From NCBI GenBank assembly GCA_005801395.1, contig SYDV01000120.1, positions 1 to 8,563 of the forward strand: DNA of 8,563 bases, read 5' to 3'. Below the pieces are notes generated by a model. That model searched no databases. It saw only the letters and a program-made list of their open reading frames with translations, and was not told the origin of the DNA. Source of the DNA: Planctomycetia bacterium (GTDB taxonomy: Bacteria > Planctomycetota > UBA11346). Positions 1 through 6,147 of the stretch are shown here, one piece after another (positions within the stretch are counted from its first letter, which is position 1; every line of letters starts with the position of its first letter). The position numbers were made by a program, and so were the translations under genes.

Positions 1-391
1 CCTCAGCCATCATTAACAGCGTCCATGTCGACCCAGGCGCAGCCCATCAAAGCGAATGCGAACTACCTGACCCACAGCGGCCGCACATGCGGCTGGCGAA
101 CCGGCCGGCGCGGGATTAGGGGAGTAATGCAATCGCCCTGAGACCGTTACGCGCTCGCCTATTGCGTTGGCGGCGGCTCAATACACTGCGGACAACGATT
201 GCGCTACCAACGCAATTCACGTCGTGTGGCTTCAGTGACGCGAGCGACGCAAAGGCCTAATGCCGCGCGGAGCGCTAATATGCGCCAGACGAGCATGGTA
301 TCATTCGTTTGCTCCGAAATTCGCTCACGCTGACAAATTAACTATTGTTTCTATCGTTTAATTATGCGAATAATTCATTCAAACACCCCCA
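1..391. other. Intergenic or unassigned region, no supported gene
   Basis: All three forward frames close early: frame 1 at a TGA at 139-141, frame 2 at a TAA at 14-16 and frame 3 at a TAG at 117-119. At most about 38-46 residues of a gene truncated at the left edge could be present, and neither open stretch looks like a recognisable protein. The first 300 bases are clearly GC-richer than the AT-rich stretch 330-391. No tRNA, rRNA or known RNA signature was recognised. The only structure seen is the inverted repeat at 161-216 and a weak AT-rich hairpin at 360-375. Confidence 0.5.
161..216. repeat. 10-bp perfect inverted repeat with an alternative inner hairpin
   Basis: ATTGCGTTGG at 161-170 is the exact reverse complement of CCAACGCAAT at 207-216, with a 36-base loop. 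The right arm can instead pair with ATTGCG at 198-203, giving a tight hairpin with stem 198-203/211-216 and a 7-base loop. The two folds exclude each other. No neighbouring gene explains this structure, and its function is unknown. Confidence 0.5.
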
Positions 392-400
392 CGTTAAACC
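392..400 (+). repeat. Left 9-bp target-site duplication (CGTTAAACC)
   Basis: CGTTAAACC directly abuts the outer end of the left terminal inverted repeat at 401. The identical 9-mer abuts the outer end of the right terminal inverted repeat at 815-823. Exact direct repeats at both junctions are what a transposition target-site duplication looks like. Confidence 0.75.
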
Positions 401-430
401 CTATTCATTACCCACAAAGTTGGGAGGGCG
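401..430 (+). repeat. Left terminal inverted repeat (30 bp)
   Basis: This repeat starts CTATTCATTACCC and ends GGGAGGGCG. It matches the reverse complement of 785-814 at 29 of 30 positions, the only difference being the fourth base (T here, C in the other copy). The inner 26 bases (405-430) are identical to the reverse complement of 785-810. Confidence 0.85.
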
Positions 431-468
431 GGGGTGGTTCGTCAGTCGATTTCCCCTGCATTTTCTCA

Positions 469-485
469 GAATCCCAACGGGATTC
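469..485. repeat. Small hairpin GAATCCC-AAC-GGGATTC
   Basis: A perfect 7-bp stem with an AAC loop. It is the leftmost of four related hairpins in the element and mirrors the one at 739-753. Confidence 0.7.
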
Positions 486-495
486 CGTCCCACAG

Positions 496-525
496 CCCAG
501 GGTTGCGCGCACGCGCTACCCTGGG
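496..525. repeat. Large hairpin CCCAGGGT-type, left copy
   Basis: CCCAGGGTTGCGCG at 496-509 pairs with CGCGCTACCCTGGG at 512-525 over 14 bp with one T-T mismatch and a 2-base loop. It mirrors the hairpin at 697-727. Confidence 0.75.
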
Positions 526-545
526 AAAGAGTCCCATCGAATGAT

Positions 546-562
546 CAACCCCAACGGGGTTG
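546..562. repeat. Small hairpin CAACCCC-AAC-GGGGTTG
   Basis: A perfect 7-bp stem with an AAC loop, followed by TGTCCT. It mirrors the hairpin at 660-676, where the facing strand also carries the GGACA flank. Confidence 0.7.
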
Positions 563-659
563 TGTCCTCTTGTTTCAATCCCACTCCCAATCCCACGCTT
601 CTCGTTCGTCCCATTCCGTTCCCGATTTGTTTCAACAACCCACGCCGTTCGTTAGGACA

Positions 660-676
660 CAACCCCTTTGGGGTTG
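660..676. repeat. Small hairpin CAACCCC-TTT-GGGGTTG
   Basis: A perfect 7-bp stem with a TTT loop instead of AAC. It lies on the right arm of the element as the counterpart of 546-562. The changed loop with an intact stem suggests that the stem is the conserved part. Confidence 0.7.
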
Positions 677-696
677 CGGTGTTATACCGATCGTTA

Positions 697-727
697 CCCA
701 GGGTAGCGCGGTACGCACAACCCTGGG
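697..727. repeat. Large hairpin CCCAGGGT-type, right copy
   Basis: CCCAGGGT at 697-704 pairs with ACCCTGGG at 720-727 around an inner segment containing AGCGCGGTACGC. It is the inverted counterpart of the hairpin at 496-525, slightly diverged. Confidence 0.7.
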
Positions 728-738
728 CTATGGGACAG

Positions 739-753
739 AACCCCGTTGGGGTT
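739..753. repeat. Small hairpin AACCCC-GTT-GGGGTT
   Basis: A perfect 6-bp stem with a GTT loop. Read on the minus strand the loop is AAC, as in the left-arm hairpins, which is what a mirrored arrangement predicts. Confidence 0.7.
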
Positions 754-784
754 ATAAAAGGCAAGGCCCTCGCGCCCCCAATGA

Positions 785-814
785 CGCCCTCCCAACTTTG
801 TGGGTAATGAGTAG
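785..814 (-). repeat. Right terminal inverted repeat (30 bp)
   Basis: This is the reverse complement of the left terminal repeat at 401-430, with 29 of 30 bases matching. Its outer end (GAGTAG on the plus strand) directly abuts the second copy of CGTTAAACC. Confidence 0.85.
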
Positions 815-823
815 CGTTAAACC
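815..823 (+). repeat. Right 9-bp target-site duplication (CGTTAAACC)
   Basis: Identical, in the same orientation, to 392-400, and immediately outside the right terminal repeat. Removing the element and one copy would restore an uninterrupted sequence 10 bp downstream of the stop codon of the leftward gene. Confidence 0.75.
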
Positions 824-833
824 TTGGGATGTT

Positions 834-2165
834 TTATTTATTGGGTTGAACGGTGACTCGATCTAATTCGCCGAGATCTTTACCTTTGGCATCGCGCACA
901 ATTGCTGAGAGTTGATTGGTCCCCGGTGGTAAACGCACTTCGACATCTAAGCTCATAGCTTCAAAAGGGGTGACATAATACGAACCCAATGGTATTGATT
1001 TAGATGATTTCGCATCGTTTCCAGAGTGCGCTAATAATTCAATCGTGCCACTTTGAAAGACGCCAAAAAGTCCGCGTACATGGGTAACGGCATCGTTCAT
1101 TTGCACGCTTAATCGACGCTTACAAACGCCCACATCGGTGGCGCGCAAAATTGGCCCATCAATGCGCGTGGAATACCAATCGATAACGAAATTTGTACTT
1201 TGATTCGGTGCCAAATCGACCAGAGGACCGAGTACTTCGACTTCAACGTAGGGATCTTTACCCGCGGTGAAGATTTGCAGTGAGCTACCGCCTTCAGGAT
1301 AAGTTGCAGGTTCTGGTGCTTTTTCTACGGTAAATCGTTTAATATACGTAAAACCATGTCGGCTATCAACCGCTGCGACCCAACCTCCGACCACATCTGC
1401 GCCAATTTTTCCTGTGCGACGCAAATAATTAACGGCTACTAAGTTATCACCCATTAGGTTAGACCATTGGCTATCGGCGTAAGCTCGATTCGCACCCGGA
1501 AATGTAAAATAACCGCGTTCGCCAAACATGCTGCGGGGATTCATTGGGAAATAGACCCAACAGGTTTCAGGGTCATCAAGTCCTGCGTGGGTCCCTGGAA
1601 TCTGCGTGACATCCCAATTGGAGACAATTTGTGGTGCCGTTCCGTGATTGGAAATGCGTTGCTCGACGCGAACTCGGGTTGAACCTGGATACACGGTTAA
1701 CGTGCGCGTTAGCGACAGGTCTTTAGCCTGCCATCCTGGAAATGTTTCACGCGGGCTAGTGGCGACCAAGGTTATTTCACCAGCTTCGCCCTTGGTCACC
1801 GTGGTAGTGTAAAGCCCAGCGTCTAAGGTTGGTGCGGGTGGCCAGCCACCCATTCCGCGACGCCAATTTCCTTGTGGTGCTACCCAGGATTTATAGCCGC
1901 CAAAATTATGCCACACACCATCAGCCGCAGGCTCATAGGTGCGGCCAATCTCTGCCGGATTTACCCATAAAAATGGATGGTCTTGTAAATCATATTGCAT
2001 GACCCGTCCGCCAATCGCCGGTACCAATGCGAGCGTAATGTAGTCGTTACGAATAACGTGCGCCTGCCAACCCCATCCAAGGTGGTCATCAACCACCGTA
2101 TATTGCACCGCATCTGCCGCCTGAGCCAACCATGGCAGACAACACAATAGCAATAGGTTTCGCAT
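834..2165 (-). CDS. Secreted DUF4380-type, aldose-epimerase-like protein
   Basis: The 443-residue product starts with a clear signal peptide: MRN, a Leu-rich core and an AQA|AD cleavage site after residue 16. The mature protein is therefore exported to the periplasm or outside. The segment at about residues 36-70, with VPAIGGRVMQY at 48-58, is typical of DUF4380 and galactose-mutarotase-like folds that bind carbohydrate. WHNFGGYKSW (85-94) and WPPAPTLD (108-115) continue the same domain, followed by a beta-sandwich-like stretch to about residue 310. The C-terminal 120 or so residues are unassigned and may be a second beta-rich domain. No reaction can be assigned, and sugar binding is inferred from the fold only. 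No good Shine-Dalgarno sequence precedes the ATG, but the signal peptide supports this start. The gene is transcribed away from lptF and ends about 10 bp from the repeat element. Confidence 0.85.
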   Translation of the reverse strand: MRNLLLLCCLPWLAQAADAVQYTVVDDHLGWGWQAHVIRNDYITLALVPAIGGRVMQYDLQDHPFLWVNPAEIGRTYEPAADGVWHNFGGYKSWVAPQGNWRRGMGGWPPAPTLDAGLYTTTVTKGEAGEITLVATSPRETFPGWQAKDLSLTRTLTVYPGSTRVRVEQRISNHGTAPQIVSNWDVTQIPGTHAGLDDPETCWVYFPMNPRSMFGERGYFTFPGANRAYADSQWSNLMGDNLVAVNYLRRTGKIGADVVGGWVAAVDSRHGFTYIKRFTVEKAPEPATYPEGGSSLQIFTAGKDPYVEVEVLGPLVDLAPNQSTNFVIDWYSTRIDGPILRATDVGVCKRRLSVQMNDAVTHVRGLFGVFQSGTIELLAHSGNDAKSSKSIPLGSYYVTPFEAMSLDVEVRLPPGTNQLSAIVRDAKGKDLGELDRVTVQPNK

Positions 2166-2382
2166 AAGTGGAAGACTATAAGCTTGAACCCCACTGCCTA
2201 CTGTGGCGGATAAAACGCTTCCTTACGTGTATGGAATGGTCTTTGGTCAATGCTGCACGAGTCAAATCACGTAAACCGAACCCTTATGTGAACTTCTGAA
2301 AGGTCCAATGACCAACCGCACCTTTGATCGTGACCAACGCCATCTGGCTGACATGATCTCGCCCCACCACCAGTAACGATTC
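2166..2382. promoter_or_regulatory. Divergent intergenic region between the secreted-protein gene and lptF
   Basis: The promoters of two divergent genes must lie in this 217-bp gap. I see no convincing -35/-10 pair on either strand: TTGACC-like hexamers occur on the minus strand without a well-spaced -10. The rightward part holds the small ORF at 2308-2376. Confidence 0.35.
2308..2376 (+). CDS. Possible 22-residue leader ORF upstream of lptF
   Basis: The reading frame starts at ATG 2308, shortly after AAAGG (2299-2303), and stops at TAA 2374-2376, six bases before the lptF ATG. The predicted peptide (MTNRTFDRDQ... ending MISPHHQ) is hydrophilic, with no signal or membrane segment, and resembles no family I know. 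An in-frame TAA at 2272-2274 limits it upstream. lptF has no obvious Shine-Dalgarno sequence of its own, so translation of this ORF could deliver ribosomes to lptF. A short ORF of this size can easily arise by chance. Confidence 0.25.
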   Translation: MTNRTFDRDQRHLADMISPHHQ

Positions 2383-3507
2383 ATGTTCGACACCCTCTCA
2401 CGTTATGTTCTTCGACGCACGACTGCACGCTTTGCGTTGTTGTTTATCGTGTTCATGGGCGTGTTGGTCGGCGGACAATTAGCCCTGTTGCTGGGACGTG
2501 GCGTGCCACCAGAAGCGTGCTTGCCGATGGTGCAGGCGTTATCATTGCTCTCATTACCCATCGCCTTACCAGTCGCCTTAGCGACGGCAATTTTAGTCAT
2601 TATTGGCGGCATGAACCAAGAGGGCGAATTACGGGCGCTTGCGGCCAGTGGCGTAGGACACCATCGCGTCATTGTACGCCTTATTCCGTTGGTCGTCCTC
2701 GCCGTTTTGGGCTGTAGCATTTTGACGCACATTATCATGCCAATGGGCATTGCCGAAATGCGCGCCAATAAGGGACGATTGTTACAAACAGCTATTGCCA
2801 GCCGGGTCGCAGAGGGCGAACCGATGATCGAACGTAAAGGGCTGAGCGTCTGGGTCGGGGCCTCAGATGGTTCCAATTTGGAAGACGTCCGCGCACTCAT
2901 GACACGCAATAAAGAATTTATCGCCGTGTATTCGCCAAAAGCCCAATGGGTATTAGCCGACCAAGGTATTCATTTAGAATGTGAAAATGTGCAAATGATG
3001 ATTCGGCAAACAGGTAAACATGTGATGGTGTTGGATACGGACCTCTACGCTTATTTGTTTGATGATGATTTGACGCGAGGTGATAAAATTGATCCCGATG
3101 CCTTGTCGTCGGACAAAGTGTTTGCCTTGGCGGAAAAAATTCCACAAACCGGCGAAAGTCATTCCGTCTATAATAATGCCCGACTCACGGCTCAATTTCG
3201 TTTCTTTTTGCCCATCTCACTCATCGCTTTCAGTCTATTAGCCATGGGCCTGGGTTTGGCCTATGGTACCGATCAGAATTTACCCGGCATTGTCATCATC
3301 GTAGTGGTAGTAGCGGCGGTGGTGTATCCGACGTTCGGTTATGTAAAAACCAACTCAGCACAGCCGCAATTTAATCCTGGGTGGATCTTATGGCCGCCGG
3401 CGATTGTCGTTTCGTTATTTGGCCTGTGGTTGTCGTGGCGTCCTGAGCATGCGCGTGAAATAATAGCCATGCCGTGGATGTGGTTTTCGGATCGTCGTCG
3501 GGCATGA
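2383..3507 (+). CDS. lptF: LPS export ABC transporter permease LptF (YjgP/YjgQ family)
   Basis: The 374-residue membrane protein has the LptF/LptG layout: three N-terminal membrane segments (about 16-37, 54-75 and 97-119), a periplasmic beta-jellyroll region (about 120-270) and three C-terminal segments (about 271-294, 301-318 and 335-352). With LptG and the ATPase LptB it extracts LPS from the inner membrane and passes it to LptC/LptA. The cytoplasmic loop GELRALAASG (81-90) corresponds to the coupling helix that contacts LptB, and E82 aligns with the conserved coupling Glu (E84 in E. coli LptF). The N-terminus (MFDTLSRYVLRR) is typical of the family and supports the start despite a poor ribosome binding site. 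The stop codon overlaps the lptG start. LptF and LptG are homologous, so the F/G assignment follows gene order and could be reversed. Confidence 0.88.
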   Translation: MFDTLSRYVLRRTTARFALLFIVFMGVLVGGQLALLLGRGVPPEACLPMVQALSLLSLPIALPVALATAILVIIGGMNQEGELRALAASGVGHHRVIVRLIPLVVLAVLGCSILTHIIMPMGIAEMRANKGRLLQTAIASRVAEGEPMIERKGLSVWVGASDGSNLEDVRALMTRNKEFIAVYSPKAQWVLADQGIHLECENVQMMIRQTGKHVMVLDTDLYAYLFDDDLTRGDKIDPDALSSDKVFALAEKIPQTGESHSVYNNARLTAQFRFFLPISLIAFSLLAMGLGLAYGTDQNLPGIVIIVVVVAAVVYPTFGYVKTNSAQPQFNPGWILWPPAIVVSLFGLWLSWRPEHAREIIAMPWMWFSDRRRA

Positions 3508-4565
3508 AAACCTTACATCGACACATTCTTTCGTTGGCCTTCGCACGATGGGCAATGGTGTTATTTATCGGTATGTTTCTCATTCTGCTGGGCGACTTCA
3601 TTGGAAACATTGGTCGTTATCTTGATGCGTTTGAAAAAGGACGCGGCGAACATGTGTTGCTCTATTTCGTATTTCGCTTCCCAGGTTTTCTCGCCGCTTG
3701 GTTACCGGTATCTGCCGCAGCGGCGGCCTTACTGACGGCATGGCCAATGTTGCGACAAGGAACCTTAGTTGCCTTATGCGCAGCGGGAATTCCTGTCCGG
3801 CGCGTCTATGCTTCGTTACTTGGACTATCAATCGCCATCGGCTTGCTTGGTTTTCTTTTACAAGACCAAGCCATTCCGCGTTTAGATCCAGAAGCCAAGC
3901 TTGCCAAAGCGCGTATGCAAGGATCTCTGCAATATAATCAAAGCGTCACGCGCACCGTTGGCTGGCATGACAGCGATCATTTCTGGTGTGCCCAACAAGC
4001 ACGTCCAGAAGACGGCTTGTTCCAAAATGTTGCTGTATTTAGTTCGGTCAAAGACAACCGACGCAACGCCATTTTATTAGCGGATGCGTTACAATGGAAA
4101 AATAATTCCTGGGAAGTCATTCGCCCAGTCATGATGATTGATGATGTGAAACCTGCGATCATTGCAGAGCAAGCAACCCTCTCTTCATTGGGTCTCAATT
4201 TAACCACGGATGCCGCGACGCTGATCGAACGTTTGAAACAAGATAAAAATCGCACCAGTAACGAATTACTTGATGTTCAGGCAGAAAACGCCTGGGGATA
4301 TATCTTACTGCGTATCTGCTTTGGTCTGTTGCCATTATTGTGTTTGATCTTCGCCTTACCGAGTTTTTTACGCCTAGAGGGTCGACATAATTTAGGCAGT
4401 TCACTAGCCCGCGCGTTTATGTGGATGGTTATTCCCTTGGTCGGCTATTGGGTCTTGTCACGTATCTTGGTTTCAAACAGCACTTACGTCTTCACTGGTA
4501 CCGCCATTGTTTTGGGCAGCTTGCTCACATCCGGTGGGTGGCGTTGGTGGATGATGCGTTTATAA
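3504..4565 (+). CDS. lptG: LPS export ABC transporter permease LptG (YjgP/YjgQ family)
   Basis: The 353-residue protein is the partner permease of LptF. The start chosen is the ATG at 3504, which overlaps the lptF stop in an ATGA arrangement and gives the expected N-terminus MKTLHRHILSLAF; an upstream ATG at 3474 in the same frame would add an atypical extension. Membrane segments lie at about residues 12-32, 60-80, 104-120, 265-287, 303-322 and 328-346, with the periplasmic domain at about 121-264. The loop GTLVALCAAG (86-95) occupies the coupling-helix position, but the conserved Glu (E88 in E. coli LptG, eight residues before the Gly) is Thr here (T87). The overlap implies cotranscription and translational coupling with lptF. 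The next gene begins 8 bp after the stop. Confidence 0.87.
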   Translation: MKTLHRHILSLAFARWAMVLFIGMFLILLGDFIGNIGRYLDAFEKGRGEHVLLYFVFRFPGFLAAWLPVSAAAAALLTAWPMLRQGTLVALCAAGIPVRRVYASLLGLSIAIGLLGFLLQDQAIPRLDPEAKLAKARMQGSLQYNQSVTRTVGWHDSDHFWCAQQARPEDGLFQNVAVFSSVKDNRRNAILLADALQWKNNSWEVIRPVMMIDDVKPAIIAEQATLSSLGLNLTTDAATLIERLKQDKNRTSNELLDVQAENAWGYILLRICFGLLPLLCLIFALPSFLRLEGRHNLGSSLARAFMWMVIPLVGYWVLSRILVSNSTYVFTGTAIVLGSLLTSGGWRWWMMRL

Positions 4566-4573
4566 AGCCCGCG

Positions 4574-5143
4574 ATGACTGATTCCGTTGCTCACTGCATT
4601 CGCTCTCGCCGCACGGTTAAAGACTTTACCGGTGAAGCCGTTCCACGAGACCTGTTAGCCAAATGGACAGAATTAGCCTGTTGGGCTCCGACTCATCGGA
4701 TGACCCAACCATGGCGTTTTGCGGTGCTCGACCAAACCGCCATTGCTCGTTTGGGAATCTACCTGCAAACCGAGCCCGCCATTGCGTCCGTTCCAGACCC
4801 GACCAAAGGCGCAGCAAAATTAGCAAAGTTATTAGAACGTTTACCCACGTTAGGTGCGTTAATTCACGTGGTATGGGAACGTGCCGCAAGCCCAGAAATA
4901 GATTTAGAAGAACACGCTGCCGCTAGCGCTGCGGTACAAAATTTATTACTCGCTGCCCACGCTGATGGGTGGGCGGGATTTTGGTCAACAAATCCCGCGC
5001 TTGGACATCCATTAACCGGTGCTTGGTGCGGATATCCCACCAATAAATTTGGCTTTTTAGGTTCACTGTGGCTTGGTAAAGCCAAGGTCGTACCGCCGCT
5101 TCCTGCGCGAGTTCCTGCCAGCGAACGCGTTACCTGGCTCTAA
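4574..5143 (+). CDS. Nitroreductase-family FMN protein
   Basis: The 189-residue protein resembles small single-domain nitroreductases such as E. coli YdjA, which are FMN-dependent NAD(P)H oxidoreductases acting as homodimers in the cytoplasm. IRSRRTVKDF (9-18) is the N-terminal FMN-phosphate-binding Arg motif, APTHRMTQPWRF (38-49) is the typical second motif, and HAAASAAVQNLLLAAHADGW (114-133) is the conserved dimer and flavin-binding helix. GFLGSLWLGKAK (160-171) ends the fold. The ATG at 4574 is preferred because the family motif starts about nine residues later; the frame is open upstream to 4421, but that part lies within lptG. The Shine-Dalgarno sequence is weak, so translation may depend on the adjacent lptG stop. 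The substrate cannot be told, and a link to LPS is not evident. Confidence 0.82.
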   Translation: MTDSVAHCIRSRRTVKDFTGEAVPRDLLAKWTELACWAPTHRMTQPWRFAVLDQTAIARLGIYLQTEPAIASVPDPTKGAAKLAKLLERLPTLGALIHVVWERAASPEIDLEEHAAASAAVQNLLLAAHADGWAGFWSTNPALGHPLTGAWCGYPTNKFGFLGSLWLGKAKVVPPLPARVPASERVTWL

Positions 5144-5195
5144 TTATTCGTTTTCATTACCTGCTTTCTTTCCACTCACCCAAATTGAGATTATC

Positions 5196-6044
5196 ATGAC
5201 TTCGTTACTTATTGCCGGCCCTTTGGCTCTTGATGATTTGCCTGATGCACCTGGCCTACTTGGTGGTGTCGGTGGATATGCCGCAATGGCTGCCGCACCA
5301 TTAGCGCTCACCCAATTATGGTCACGTGGCGGAAAAGATATTTCGCCACAAGTACGTTCTATTTTGGAACGACGAGGCATTGATCTCGCTGGCGTTTCCT
5401 GGAACGGTGAAACCTCGCGCGGAAATAAATTAATTGCCCCGCTCTTATCCGATATCCATCCAACTGATCCTGGTGATGTCACGGCAGTGTTGTTAATTGG
5501 CTTGGACCGCGCCGATTGGCAACGCGCCTGCGACACCATACGCGACTTACCAGGAGCCGAGAACCGCACGGTCGTCGTGGCCCCCTATGGCGTCGATTTG
5601 AGCGACGCCTCGTACTTGGCCGAAGTCTGCAACATGGCCGACGTGCTGGTGATGCCGGTGCCGCGCGCGCTAGAACTCACCAAGGCCGTTGACGCCTTCG
5701 CCGCTGGGCGAGACCTCGGCGCGTTGGGTGCCAAATGCGTCATCTTAACCGCAGGGCCGCTCGGTGGTTTGATCGTGTATCGCCAAAAAGCGACCACCTT
5801 TACCGCTTTGCCGATTGAAACCCTCGAACCAACCGGACTCGGGCCCGTGTTCGCTGGCGCTCTCGCGGCGTGGTTAACCGGCGCTGGTAAAGACGATTTC
5901 CGCGCGATTAAACGCGGCTGCGCCGTCGCGAGCGGTGTTGCAGGCATTTGTGCACAAGGTATTGGCCCGAAAAAATTACTCGCTGCTGATCGCAAAGAAT
6001 ACCTCGAACGCTTCAATCGTTTGCGTCGGGCAGCAAAAGCCTAA
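5196..6044 (+). CDS. PfkB/ribokinase-fold protein, probable pseudokinase
   Basis: The 282-residue product has the layout of the PfkB sugar-kinase family: an N-terminal LLIAGPLALDD strand, a substrate-side GGVGGYAA motif (23-30), a central MADVLVMPVPRALELTK segment (147-163), VILTAGPLGGLIVY (182-195) and the C-terminal PTGLGPVFAGALAAWL (212-227). The last normally reads DTTGAGDxFxGG, where Asp is the catalytic base; here GAGD is GLGP and Asp is Pro (P217). The Mg-binding NxxE motif is also absent (PVPR at that position). The fold is therefore kept but phosphotransfer is doubtful. The start is ATG 5196, preceded by GAGA at 5187-5190; the frame stays open upstream to 5073, inside the nitroreductase gene. 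It lies 52 bp after that gene and 137 bp before a Ser/Thr kinase. Parts of 5580-5880 are GC-richer than the gene's 5' third. It could still be active on an unusual substrate. Confidence 0.8.
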   Translation: MTSLLIAGPLALDDLPDAPGLLGGVGGYAAMAAAPLALTQLWSRGGKDISPQVRSILERRGIDLAGVSWNGETSRGNKLIAPLLSDIHPTDPGDVTAVLLIGLDRADWQRACDTIRDLPGAENRTVVVAPYGVDLSDASYLAEVCNMADVLVMPVPRALELTKAVDAFAAGRDLGALGAKCVILTAGPLGGLIVYRQKATTFTALPIETLEPTGLGPVFAGALAAWLTGAGKDDFRAIKRGCAVASGVAGICAQGIGPKKLLAADRKEYLERFNRLRRAAKA

Positions 6045-6080
6045 GACCACTCCCACCCGTCATTTCACGCACCCAAACAG

Positions 6081-6093
6081 CTGCGTCACGCAG
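6081..6093. repeat. Hairpin CTGCG-TCA-CGCAG
   Basis: A perfect 5-bp GC-rich stem with a 3-base loop, 37 bases after the stop of the PfkB-like gene. No T-run follows, so it is not a classical intrinsic terminator. It could stabilise an mRNA 3' end or be a chance palindrome. Confidence 0.35.
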
Positions 6094-6147
6094 GACACAG
6101 CCACCACACCAGTATGCAGACCCACGTTGACATAGAAATCAGGTATC

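Larger units (their letters stand above)
401..814. mobile_element. MITE-like non-autonomous palindromic element, 414 bp
   Basis: The element is bounded by 30-bp terminal inverted repeats (401-430 and 785-814, 29 of 30 positions matching) and flanked by a 9-bp direct repeat. It has no credible coding capacity: open frames across it are by-products of its repeats and contain no transposase motif. The whole element is an imperfect palindrome centred near 607, with paired sub-hairpins of the types AACCCC-AAC-GGGGTT and CCCAGGGT...ACCCTGGG in mirrored order. From memory, similar repeats occur in many copies in Planctomycetota and Verrucomicrobiota genomes, where they give rise to spurious short ORFs; I could not check this. 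An enzyme encoded elsewhere would have to move it. A 9-bp duplication suggests a DDE-type transposase rather than an IS200/RAYT-type enzyme, which makes no duplication. It lies immediately 3' of the DUF4380-type gene and may also act as its terminator. Confidence 0.7.

Noticed and set aside
3..119. C-terminal fragment of a gene entering from the left edge (stop TAG at 117-119 or TGA at 139-141)
   Set aside because: Two different forward frames are open for about 40 codons and neither gives a recognisable protein end. Chance open frames in GC-rich sequence explain this equally well.
401..814. CRISPR array or integron attC site suggested by the repeated palindromes
   Set aside because: The repeats are mirrored hairpins without regular spacing or unique spacers, and no cas genes, integrase or attC core-site pairs were seen.
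345..866. Open frames of 173, 147 and 82 codons across the repeat element (345-866, 364-807 and minus 516-764)
   Set aside because: They lie over the palindromic element, overlap each other on both strands, and their translations are repeated by-products of the hairpin sequences (QGCA..TLG, PRVAR..PW-like pieces) with no protein family features.
4421..4573. Upstream extension of the nitroreductase to the ATG at 4421
   Set aside because: The extension would overlap the last membrane segments of lptG by about 145 bp and adds residues unrelated to nitroreductases. The ATG at 4574 places the Arg motif at the usual distance from the N-terminus.
5073..5195. Upstream extension of the PfkB-like gene to the ATG at 5073
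   Set aside because: It overlaps the nitroreductase gene, and the PfkB fold begins at the ATG at 5196 (MTSLLIAG), which has a GAGA site upstream.
6081..6093. Intrinsic terminator after the PfkB-like gene
   Set aside because: The stem is only 5 bp and no T-run follows, so it does not meet the usual terminator pattern.
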